A stretch of DNA of 6,315 bases from Clostridiales bacterium (GCA_019420425.1 JAHZHG010000032.1:1-6315), one strand, 5' to 3'; counted from the first letter of the stretch, positions 1 to 5,849 are shown. The notes: generated by a model not told the origin, from the letters alone. Program-made: numbers and translations.

Positions 1-256
1 CATTCGTCTGCGGCGCTTCTGTCTCCGGCGCATTCGTCTGCGGCGCTTCTGTCTCCGGCGCATTCGTCTGCGGCGCTTCTGTCTCTGGCACATTCGTCTG
101 CGGTGCTTCTGTCTGCGGCGGATCCGTCTGCGGCGCTTCTGTCTGTGGTACCTCCGCCTGGCTCTGAGGCGCGTCTGTCTGCGGCGGATCTGTCTGCGGT
201 GCATTCGTCTGCGGCGCTTCTGTCTCCGGTGCATTCGTCTGGGACGGGTCTGTCTG
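1..256 (-). repeat. In-frame tandem repeat encoding [QE]T(E/N/D)xP units, 30-bp period at its left end
   Basis: Plus-strand bases 1-30 and 31-60 are identical. Bases 61-90 differ from them at two positions. Bases 91-120 and 121-150 are more diverged copies, and another near-perfect copy is at 202-231. On the coding (minus) strand one 30-bp copy encodes 10 residues, TEAPQTNAPE, that is, two 5-residue units. About 17 such units run from residue 155 to the window edge. One irregular 7-residue unit (QSQAEVP) shifts the period by 6 bases. Because the unit is a multiple of three, gain or loss of copies would change length without breaking the frame. The tract continues beyond position 1. Confidence 0.95.
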
Positions 257-718
257 TTCCGTTTCCTCACCTGACGCAGTCATTACACTGTCCAGTGCGC
301 TTCCCGCGTCGATTCTGGCCGTCGCCGTTGTATTCTGCAGCTTTTTCAGCTCATTTTCCAGAGACTGTTTATTCAAATCCAGCGTCTGCCCGGTGAGCTT
401 TTCCATCTCCAGATCCAGCTCCACCAGAGTCATATCGTAGGAAAACAGCGGATCCCCGATCTTTACCTCCTGCCCCTCCTCTACGAATACTTCGTCCACC
501 TGATAGTCGTTCTCCAGACGCACGGTCTGGGATACGTTTGAGGTTACTGTCCCGTAGGAATAGGAAGTGTCTCCCCAATAGCTGTAATTTACATTCGATA
601 CCGGTACAACCTGCACCGCCTCTTTATTTCCGGTAACCGCATGGTAAACGCCGTAGCCGATTCCACCCACAGCGGCCAGTGAGACCACGCTGATTACCGC
701 AATCGTTCTACCCTTCAT
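1..718 (-). CDS. HlyD/MacA-like membrane-anchored adaptor with Pro/Thr/Glu repeat tract, 3' end cut off by the window
   Basis: Partial gene; 239 residues are visible and the frame is open to the left edge. It starts at ATG 718-716, behind AGGAGG (725-730) with 6-base spacing. That start lies inside the end of the ABC ATPase gene, an 11-base overlap suggesting translational coupling. Residues 5-26 are one hydrophobic anchor (MKGRTIAVISVV start). Residues about 66-98 look like the first half of a biotinyl-lipoyl-like domain (VDEVFVEEGQEVKIGDPLFSYD), closely matching the other adaptor here (KVGDKLFSYD), so the two are paralogues. Residues about 99-135 form a helical, probably coiled-coil segment (LELDLEMEKL to LENELKKLQN). 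From residue 155 on, a 5-residue repeat takes over. The second lipoyl half and beta-barrel, if present, lie outside the window. By family, such adaptors link an ABC permease to the outside or hold substrate; the role here is inferred from operon context. Confidence 0.82.
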   Translation of the reverse strand, partial: MKGRTIAVISVVSLAAVGGIGYGVYHAVTGNKEAVQVVPVSNVNYSYWGDTSYSYGTVTSNVSQTVRLENDYQVDEVFVEEGQEVKIGDPLFSYDMTLVELDLEMEKLTGQTLDLNKQSLENELKKLQNTTATARIDAGSALDSVMTASGEETEQTDPSQTNAPETEAPQTNAPQTDPPQTDAPQSQAEVPQTEAPQTDPPQTEAPQTNVPETEAPQTNAPETEAPQTNAPETEAPQTN

Positions 719-1427
719 TGACTTCCTCCTTCACCGAACCCTGGTCTGCTTCCTCTTTTCCCCGCTCGGAAATCATTCCGTCAAAGATATCCACAATCCG
801 CTTTGCCCTTGACGCCACCTGCGGATCATGGGTAATCATTACAATGGTTACTCCCTCCTGATTCAGCTTTTCAAACAGGTCCATGAGCTGTTTGCTGGAG
901 GTGGAATCCAGTGCGCCCGTAGGCTCGTCTGCCAGCAGCAGCTTCGGCTCGTTTACCATCGCACGGGCAATGGCCACCCTCTGCTTCTGGCCGCCGGACA
1001 GCTGGCTGGGAACAAAGGATATACGGTCCGCCAGCCCTACCCGCTCCAGCGCAGCCTTGGCCCTGCGGATACGCTCCCGCTTCTTCACTCCCGCATAGAT
1101 CAACGGCAGCGCCACATTCTCCAGCGCAGATACACGGGGAAGCAGCTGGAAATTCTGGAATACAAAACCGATATAGTTAAGCCTTGCCTCCGCCATCTCC
1201 TTATCCGTACGGTTCAGCACACTTTTTCCCGCCAGCTCGTAGGCTCCCGAGGTCGGCTTATCCAGGCAGCCCACGATGTTCATCAGCGTAGATTTTCCGG
1301 AACCCGACGGCCCCATGATAGCCACATATTCTCCCTCCTCTACGTAAAGAGAGACATCCTTCAGCACCGGAACAATCATTTTCCCCTGTATGTAGTCTTT
1401 ATATATATGGTCTAATTTCAGGATCAT
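708..1427 (-). CDS. ABC transporter ATP-binding protein, MacB/LolD/YknY-type
   Basis: Cytoplasmic ATPase subunit of an export or mechanotransmission-type ABC system; 239 residues, normal for a stand-alone MacB/LolD-class ATPase. All nucleotide-binding motifs are intact: Walker A GPSGSGKST (39-47), Q-loop Q91 in FVFQNFQLLP, signature LSGGQKQR (143-150), Walker B LLLADEP (163-169) with E168, D-loop ALD (172-174) and switch H200. The short FQNFQLLP stretch and the LSGGQKQRVAIARAM signature region are typical of the MacB/LolD branch. ATG at 1427 is preceded by GGAGG with about 6-base spacing. The gene begins 14 bases after the upstream adaptor ends and overlaps the next adaptor by 11 bases, so the three form an operon. 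Residues after about 222 are a charged tail. The substrate cannot be told from the ATPase; antimicrobial peptides, lipoproteins and macrolides are all handled by relatives. No permease is fused to it. Confidence 0.95.
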   Translation of the reverse strand: MILKLDHIYKDYIQGKMIVPVLKDVSLYVEEGEYVAIMGPSGSGKSTLMNIVGCLDKPTSGAYELAGKSVLNRTDKEMAEARLNYIGFVFQNFQLLPRVSALENVALPLIYAGVKKRERIRRAKAALERVGLADRISFVPSQLSGGQKQRVAIARAMVNEPKLLLADEPTGALDSTSSKQLMDLFEKLNQEGVTIVMITHDPQVASRAKRIVDIFDGMISERGKEEADQGSVKEEVNEG

Positions 1428-1441
1428 GATACCCTCCAGTC

Positions 1442-2950
1442 TCAGCCTACTCCCGGTCCGTCTTCGGAAACGACTACGCCGCCCATATCCGGGCCAAGCT
1501 CCTCAATCGTCACCGCCCCGGACGGGCCGTCCGCAGAAACATCCGGCTCCACGATCTCTCCGCCGGGGCCCTCCATGCTGCTGGAATCCTCAGGCAGCAC
1601 CGGAATACTCTCGCCGTTGTAGGAATCCTCCGGCAGCGTGGGCACACCTTCATCCATCAGGGTACCATCCGGCCCGCTGAACTCATCTGCGTTCATTTCT
1701 CCGCCTTCGCCGAAATCTGTATCGACGCTGCTGTCGCCGCTGTTATAGATCACAGGCAGGCCTTCCTCCAGGGTATCCACCGGGAAAGCAATATAATCCT
1801 CCTCGTCCAGCCCTTCTGTAATCTCATATTTCATCAGATCTTCGTCATATTCTCCGAGAACCACTGCGCGCTTTTCCAAAAGGCCCTTGTCGCTGGCCGC
1901 CCATACGTAGCTGCCCTCTGTCTCTGAGCCCTCTACCACATAGTAGCTTTCCAGCCAGATTCCGTCGCGCTGGTCCTCCTGTCCTGCGTTAACCTCCATA
2001 TAGACATGCTGCCCCAGGATCAGGCCGTCCGAATTCTCCAGCTCCACATAAAACGGGTAGTTGGAAGAGCTCTCCGAACTGCTCCCTCCGTTTCCGCCGT
2101 ATACGATATAGCCTCCATTGGACTCATTGGAAATCGCGTTATCCCAGTCAATCTTGGAAAGGTATCCCGTCCAGGTCATCCCGTCATTCAGGCGGGAATG
2201 GATCAGCATCGGGCTGCCCTCTGAGAGACTGTATCGGTTCTGCTCGTTTATCTTGCCCTTAATCCGGTAAGCGCCGGTGGCAATAACGGTTATGTAGGCG
2301 CTTTCCTCGCCGCTCATGCTCGTCGTAGCGGTGTCCGGGTCATTTATCTCCTTAATCATACCGGTCAGCTGGCTGGTAACCGCAGAGTTGGCAATGGTCT
2401 CCTTCAGCTGCTGCAGCTCCACATTTTTGCTCTTCAGGTCATACTCGTTTCGTTTGACTGTGTTTTCCGCCGTCAGAATTTCCGTAGTGTAACGAAGCTG
2501 GTCATCTGCATTCGCCTTTTCTTTTTCTTTCTGGAGCTGGGTGATCTGGCTTTTGGATGTTTCGATCTCATTCTCCGTACGCTCGATCTCAATCTCCAGC
2601 TGGGCGAGCTTGTCCTCGTCTTCTGTGGTGTCGTAGCTGAACAGCTTGTCGCCGACCTTGACCTCGTCGCCGACCTCTACGTAACACTCTTTTACTTTTT
2701 TATCTGAAGACAGCTTACATTCCCAGGTTTCCTGCGGCTCTACCGTTCCGCTAAACCGCTCCTGAATACCTGTACCGTTTCCCAGGCCGGCAATCGCCGC
2801 CACTGAATCCACATAAACCGCGTTTTCACTGGTCGAAGAAACCAACTGGCCTGAGGCATCTTTATGATAAACCCTCCAATAATAGAAACCGCCTCCGGCA
2901 GCAGCAATCACCAGAATAGCCGCTACTGCTGCAACACCTTTCTTTTTCAT
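1442..2950 (-). CDS. HlyD/MacA-like efflux adaptor subunit with acidic C-terminal tail
   Basis: First gene of the export operon; 502 residues from ATG 2950. Residues 5-25 form the N-terminal membrane anchor after MKKK. Residues about 66-107 hold the first lipoyl half (VKECYVEVGDEVKVGDKLFSYD). Residues about 110-188 form a long charged coiled-coil hairpin rich in E, K and Q. Residues 190-203 (AVTSQLTGMIKEIND) look like the second lipoyl half. About 215-330 is a beta-barrel region (AYITVIATGAYRIKGKINE, then TWTGYLSKI), interrupted by a Gly/Ser-rich loop near 285. Residues beyond about 425 are acidic, Pro/Gly/Ser-rich and probably disordered, with two PEDS motifs (VPTLPEDS, IPVLPEDS). It should be anchored in the membrane with the bulk outside the cell, working with the adjacent ATPase and an off-window permease. 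An in-frame ATG at 2965 would add five residues but has no good ribosome site. Confidence 0.9.
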   Translation of the reverse strand: MKKKGVAAVAAILVIAAAGGGFYYWRVYHKDASGQLVSSTSENAVYVDSVAAIAGLGNGTGIQERFSGTVEPQETWECKLSSDKKVKECYVEVGDEVKVGDKLFSYDTTEDEDKLAQLEIEIERTENEIETSKSQITQLQKEKEKANADDQLRYTTEILTAENTVKRNEYDLKSKNVELQQLKETIANSAVTSQLTGMIKEINDPDTATTSMSGEESAYITVIATGAYRIKGKINEQNRYSLSEGSPMLIHSRLNDGMTWTGYLSKIDWDNAISNESNGGYIVYGGNGGSSSESSSNYPFYVELENSDGLILGQHVYMEVNAGQEDQRDGIWLESYYVVEGSETEGSYVWAASDKGLLEKRAVVLGEYDEDLMKYEITEGLDEEDYIAFPVDTLEEGLPVIYNSGDSSVDTDFGEGGEMNADEFSGPDGTLMDEGVPTLPEDSYNGESIPVLPEDSSSMEGPGGEIVEPDVSADGPSGAVTIEELGPDMGGVVVSEDGPGVG

Positions 2951-2954
2951 CAGG

Positions 2955-2963
2955 CTCCCCTCC
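2955..2963 (-). promoter_or_regulatory. Ribosome binding site that sets the start of the first adaptor
   Basis: The minus strand reads GGAGGGGAG here, 4 bases before ATG 2950 (8 bases if measured from GGAGG). The alternative ATG at 2965 overlaps this site and has only an A-rich leader without a Shine-Dalgarno match. The start at 2950 also gives the typical MKKK + hydrophobic anchor N-terminus. Confidence 0.75.
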
Positions 2964-2985
2964 ATGTCATTTCTTTTACGTACCT

Positions 2986-3014
2986 ATTCTAACACAGTTT
3001 TTCCCTAAGTATAG
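2986..3014 (-). promoter_or_regulatory. Candidate promoter of the adaptor-ATPase-adaptor operon, good -10 and poor -35
   Basis: On the minus strand a TAGAAT -10 box (2986-2991) follows TGTGT. The hexamer 17 bases upstream (CTATAC, 3009-3014) barely resembles TTGACA. A start near 2979 would give a leader of about 29 bases. The missing -35 suggests that an activator may be needed. A second A/T-rich hexamer, TATACT (3008-3013), could be an alternative -10. Prediction by eye only. Confidence 0.45.
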
Positions 3015-3039
3015 GAACATTTTCTTAATACTTTTTGAA

Positions 3040-3056
3040 GTCACAAAACTTTCACA
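3040..3056. promoter_or_regulatory. Pho-box-like 11-bp direct repeat upstream of the export operon
   Basis: The plus strand reads GTCACA, five bases (AAACT), then TTCACA. The pair TCACA/TCACA has an 11-base period, the spacing used by OmpR/PhoB-family response regulators; the Bacillus PhoP consensus is TT(A/C/T)ACA repeats separated by about 5 bases. It lies roughly 60-75 bases upstream of the predicted transcription start. A second weaker 11-base repeat (TTCTTAA 3022-3028, TTTTGAA 3033-3039) sits closer to the promoter. Regulator identity is inference; no regulator gene is in the window. Confidence 0.3.
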
Positions 3057-3059
3057 TTT

Positions 3060-3105
3060 TTTGGCCGGAGGAAATTCCTGATTTTAGGAATCTCCTCCGG
3101 CCAAA
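3060..3105 (-). terminator. Strong 19-bp hairpin after glyA, terminator-like but without a U tract
   Basis: The arms 3060-3078 and 3087-3105 pair over 19 positions around an 8-base loop (3079-3086). Read as minus-strand RNA the only non-Watson-Crick pair is a G-U wobble; read as plus-strand RNA it is an A-C mismatch. This favours action in the glyA transcript, whose stop codon is 66 bases upstream. The 3' flank on the minus strand is A-rich (AAAAATG) rather than U-rich, so it is not a classical intrinsic terminator. It may instead protect an mRNA 3' end or act with another factor. It separates glyA from the export operon promoter. Confidence 0.5.
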
Positions 3106-3171
3106 CACAGCCAAGCATCTTCATTTTTCTTTCACTGTCAGCCTGCGCCATTTCCCCTGAAAAGAAGCGAT

Positions 3172-4413
3172 TTACTGGTTCAGTGGATATTTATCGGTAA
3201 GTCCCTTTACCAGAGCCCTCGCCTGTTCTTTATTCTTCTCCGGATCCTTCAGCATCAGGGCAATTGCCTCTGCAATGACGTCCATGTCTGCCTCGTTCAT
3301 TCCCCTGGAAGTAACCGCCGGAGTACCCAGACGCACACCGCTGGTCACAAATGCGGACTGCGGGTCATTCGGAATTGTGTTTTTATTGCAGGTAATGTTT
3401 ACCTCATCCAGCAGGTTTTCCACCTCTTTTCCGGTCTTGCCTACGCTGGTCAGGTCTACCAGCATCAGATGGTTGTCCGTTCCGCCGGATACGATCCGGA
3501 TGCCCCGGCTGATCAGCCCCTTGCTCAATGCCTGGGCATTCTTTACCACATTCTGCTGATAGGTCCGGAACTCCTCCGTAAGCGCCTCCTGAAAGCAGAC
3601 TGCCTTTGCAGCGATCACGTGCATCAGCGGGCCTCCCTGGATTCCCGGGAAAATCGCCTTGTTGAAGTTGAACTCCTTTGCCACCTCAGCGCTGGAAAGG
3701 ATCAGACCGCCTCTGGGCCCGCGGAGGGTTTTATGTGTCGTCGTCGTCGTCACATGGGCGTACGGAATCGGGCTGGGATGAAGTCCTGCAGCCACAAGAC
3801 CGGCAATATGTGCCATGTCAACCATCAGATATGCGCCTGCCTCATCCGCAATCTCCCGGAAACGCTTGAAGTCGATGACTCTGGCGTATGCGCTGGCTCC
3901 GGCTACGATCAGTCTCGGATGGCATTCCAGGGCCAGCCGCCTGACCTCGTCGTAATCAATAAAGCCTTCGTCATTCACCCCATACGGCACAATGTGGAAA
4001 TATGCGCCGGACATGTTGGCAGGGCTGCCATGGGTCAGATGGCCGCCGTGGGCCAGATTCATTCCCATTACCGTGTCGCCAGGCTTAAGCATGGCAAAAA
4101 ATACAGCCATATTTGCCTGTGCGCCAGAATGGGGCTGAACATTGGCGTAGGTACACCCAAACAGCTTCATTGCCCTTTCCCTGGCCAGATTTTCCACAAC
4201 ATCTACACACTCACAGCCGCCGTAGTAGCGTTTGCCCGGATAGCCTTCAGCATATTTATTGGTCAGCGGGCTGCCCATAGCAGCCATTACTGCCTTGGAA
4301 ACCCAGTTTTCCGATGCAATCAGCTCAATGTGGCTATCCTGTCTTTCCTGCTCTGCCACAATAGCATCTGCAATTTCCGGATCAACCTTCCTTACTTCAT
4401 CCAATGAATACAT
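3172..4413 (-). CDS. glyA: Serine hydroxymethyltransferase
   Basis: Cytosolic PLP enzyme that interconverts serine plus tetrahydrofolate with glycine plus 5,10-methylene-tetrahydrofolate, the main source of one-carbon units for purine, thymidylate and methionine synthesis. Its 413 residues match the bacterial family (E. coli GlyA is 417). Visible family motifs are IELIASEN (29-36), NKYAEGYPGKRYYGG (52-66), the PHSGAQAN substrate region, and LAHGGHLTHG. D199 and H202 in VDMAHIAG contact the cofactor pyridine ring. K228 in TTTTTHKTLRGPRGG is the Schiff-base lysine, one position earlier than E. coli K229. The C-terminal SGVRLGTPAVTSRG carries the carboxylate-binding arginine. No motif is missing. 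ATG 4413 has AGGAGG at 4421-4426 with 7-base spacing. It appears monocistronic, with its own promoter and a hairpin downstream. Confidence 0.98.
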   Translation of the reverse strand: MYSLDEVRKVDPEIADAIVAEQERQDSHIELIASENWVSKAVMAAMGSPLTNKYAEGYPGKRYYGGCECVDVVENLARERAMKLFGCTYANVQPHSGAQANMAVFFAMLKPGDTVMGMNLAHGGHLTHGSPANMSGAYFHIVPYGVNDEGFIDYDEVRRLALECHPRLIVAGASAYARVIDFKRFREIADEAGAYLMVDMAHIAGLVAAGLHPSPIPYAHVTTTTTHKTLRGPRGGLILSSAEVAKEFNFNKAIFPGIQGGPLMHVIAAKAVCFQEALTEEFRTYQQNVVKNAQALSKGLISRGIRIVSGGTDNHLMLVDLTSVGKTGKEVENLLDEVNITCNKNTIPNDPQSAFVTSGVRLGTPAVTSRGMNEADMDVIAEAIALMLKDPEKNKEQARALVKGLTDKYPLNQ

Positions 4414-4441
4414 TGCTTATCCTCCTGAAAAACTCTTTTTA

Positions 4442-4463
4442 CCGTATTGGGTCAATCATACGG
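4442..4463. promoter_or_regulatory. Dyad overlapping the glyA -10 and start point, possible operator
   Basis: Perfect 6-base arms CCGTAT (4442-4447) and ATACGG (4458-4463) flank 10 bases. Inside them a shorter ATTG/CAAT pair (4446-4449, 4453-4456) is offset from the same centre. The right arm covers the -10 box and the left arm lies at about +1 to +6 of the glyA transcript. This is where a repressor would block initiation, or where a short 5' hairpin could form in the mRNA. No regulator is identifiable. Confidence 0.35.
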
Positions 4464-4483
4464 CTTTTCCCCGAAAAAGTCAA
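4455..4483 (-). promoter_or_regulatory. glyA promoter (sigma-A type)
   Basis: The minus strand carries TTGACT (4478-4483), a 17-base spacer and TATGAT (4455-4460), both 5 of 6 to consensus. Transcription should start near 4448, leaving a leader of about 35 bases, too short for a riboswitch. Within the spacer TTTTC and GAAAA (4465-4469, 4473-4477) form a small inverted repeat. Confidence 0.8.
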
Positions 4484-4487
4484 TAGT

Positions 4488-4516
4488 TTGACAATAGCTT
4501 ATTTTTATCATAAACT
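4488..4516 (+). promoter_or_regulatory. Promoter of the DUF1294 fusion gene
   Basis: A perfect TTGACA (4488-4493), a 17-base A/T-rich spacer and TAAACT (4511-4516, 4 of 6) point rightward. Transcription from about 4523 gives a leader near 37 bases before ATG 4560. The -35 box lies only 4 bases from the -35 of the divergent glyA promoter. Confidence 0.65.
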
Positions 4517-4549
4517 ATAGAGGAATATCCAAAAAATGGAAAACGTGCA

Positions 4550-4555
4550 AAGGAG
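4550..4555 (+). promoter_or_regulatory. Ribosome binding site that sets the DUF1294 gene start
   Basis: AAGGAG ends 4 bases before ATG 4560. The upstream in-frame ATG at 4536 has only a distant AGAGGA and would add eight residues (MENVQRRT) ahead of the first membrane helix, which DUF1294 proteins normally lack. The spacing is short but acceptable. Confidence 0.7.
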
Positions 4556-4559
4556 AACT

Positions 4560-5846
4560 ATGGACATTATTATTGTAGTTTATCTGACCGGCATTAACCT
4601 GCTTGGCCTGCTTTTGATGATGGCAGACAAACGGAAGGCAAGGAGAAACCGCTGGCGGATTCCTGAACGGACACTGTTTCTCACGGCCATATTCGGCGGA
4701 AGCATTGGCATCCTCTTGGGCATGTATCTGTTCCGCCACAAAACCAGGCACAAAAGCTTTACCCTGGGTATCCCGGCCATCCTGCTGGTCCAGGTGCTGC
4801 TGACGGCCGCCCTGCTGGCCGGCGGCTGCGCAAGGACCAGGGATGATACGGCGGCAAAGCTGGTGGAGAGCGAGCTTTCTCTCGTCAAGGACCTGGATGA
4901 AGCCACAATAAAAAATTTTATTTCTTATGAAAATCTGATCACTGCTCCCGGCGCTGCCGGAACCATTGGCGACGAGGCAACAGAAGCGGTTCGTTCCTTT
5001 TTTAAGCAATTTGATTACCAGATTACCGTAGAAAACGTTGACGGCGATACCGCAGTCATCCAGGCCGACATCACAAATATCGACGCAAAAGCGCTGGCAA
5101 GGGATCTGTGTACCACCATTCTCACCGATACGCTGGCTATCCACAAGCAGAAAACCCTCCCCGCTGACCTGAACGGGTATTATATCCTGCTTAACGAGGC
5201 ATTGGAAAACAATTCCTACCAGCTGGTGACAACGACAGCCGAGTTCCGCCTGCAAAAGCAGGAGGGCGGCTGGGTTATCGAGTCCAGCAAAAAGCTGGAG
5301 GACGAGCTGGTGGGCGGATTTATTACCTATATGAATGACCCTTATCTGCTCTCTGCAGAGGAGGTACTGACCATCTATCTCGACGAATTTCAGTCCCTCT
5401 CTGCCGAAGAATGGGGGGAATATCTGCAGATTTCCGACCTGTTTGCCACCTACAGCAACTATGCCTCCCTGATCGATGAGGCTTTTCTCTCCCAGATCGC
5501 CGGAAATTTTGCCTACGTCATTGATTCCTGCACAGAAAACGGCAAATCCGCCTCCGCCAAAATCCGGCTGACCAGTGTGGACATGTGCGCCGTCCTCTCC
5601 GCGTATAAGGAGCAGCTTCTCAGCTATGCAGATACCACGGCATCCATGCGTGCAACCACCTCAGAGCTGACCGATGAAACAGCCAAGCTGCTGTACAATA
5701 TCCTGGCGGACAATACGGCGGCTGCGGAAACAGAGCTGGAGCTGACGCTGACCAACAACGGCTCCTCCTGGGAGCTGGTGATTACCGATGAATTTACCAA
5801 TGCCATTCTGGGAAATATTGACCAGGCGATGGAAATTTTCCAGTAA
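4560..5846 (+). CDS. DUF1294 membrane protein fused to a large duplicated, probably extracytoplasmic domain
   Basis: 428 residues. Residues 1-80 match the small membrane family DUF1294: helix at 3-21 with N13, then MMADKRKARRNRWRIPE (20-36), then AIFGGSIGILLGMYLFRHKTRHK (43-65) and a third helix from about 69. Typical DUF1294 proteins end about there; no biochemical function is established for the family. Here helix 3 continues as LLTAALLAGGC (80-90), which resembles a lipoprotein signal end with Cys90, though Ala at -3 and Gly at -2 are weak for a lipobox. Residues 91-428 are soluble, acidic, mixed alpha/beta, and contain two related halves (about 145-258 and 313-427). They resemble the paired lipoprotein domains common in clostridia; I cannot name the family. 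The gene is divergent from glyA and ends 3 bases from the convergent glycosidase gene. The frame is uninterrupted, so the fusion is not a sequencing break that I can see. Confidence 0.85.
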   Translation: MDIIIVVYLTGINLLGLLLMMADKRKARRNRWRIPERTLFLTAIFGGSIGILLGMYLFRHKTRHKSFTLGIPAILLVQVLLTAALLAGGCARTRDDTAAKLVESELSLVKDLDEATIKNFISYENLITAPGAAGTIGDEATEAVRSFFKQFDYQITVENVDGDTAVIQADITNIDAKALARDLCTTILTDTLAIHKQKTLPADLNGYYILLNEALENNSYQLVTTTAEFRLQKQEGGWVIESSKKLEDELVGGFITYMNDPYLLSAEEVLTIYLDEFQSLSAEEWGEYLQISDLFATYSNYASLIDEAFLSQIAGNFAYVIDSCTENGKSASAKIRLTSVDMCAVLSAYKEQLLSYADTTASMRATTSELTDETAKLLYNILADNTAAAETELELTLTNNGSSWELVITDEFTNAILGNIDQAMEIFQ

Positions 5847-5849
5847 CGC

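Noticed and set aside
103..396. Plus-strand open frame with Ser/Ala/Leu repeats opposite the adaptor repeat tract
   Set aside because: It is the complement of the 30-bp repeat; the repeat has no stop codons in this frame. The minus frame has a ribosome site, membrane anchor and lipoyl motif.
828..1415. 195-residue plus-strand frame opposite the ABC ATPase
   Set aside because: It is the antisense shadow of a fully motif-supported ATPase gene.
3041..3151. 36-codon minus-strand frame just after glyA (MAQADSERK start) running through the hairpin
   Set aside because: It has an ATG with a G-rich stretch only about 2-3 bases upstream, poor spacing, and most of its length is the hairpin. No similarity to known small proteins is evident, so chance is likelier.
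3733..3751. Trinucleotide (CGT) run inside glyA
   Set aside because: It encodes the conserved threonine run before the PLP lysine (TTTTTHK), a normal family feature and not an unstable microsatellite.
3469..4407. 312-residue open frame on the plus strand opposite glyA
   Set aside because: glyA is complete with all active-site motifs on the other strand. The antisense frame has no recognisable domain or ribosome site and is rich in His/Cys from codon complement.
4414..4447. Riboswitch or T-box upstream of glyA
   Set aside because: The predicted leader is only about 35 bases, too short for either, and no T-box or glycine aptamer signature is visible.
4515..5255. 246-residue minus-strand frame opposite the DUF1294 fusion gene
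   Set aside because: The plus frame matches a known membrane family and has a promoter and Shine-Dalgarno site. The minus frame shows no known motifs.
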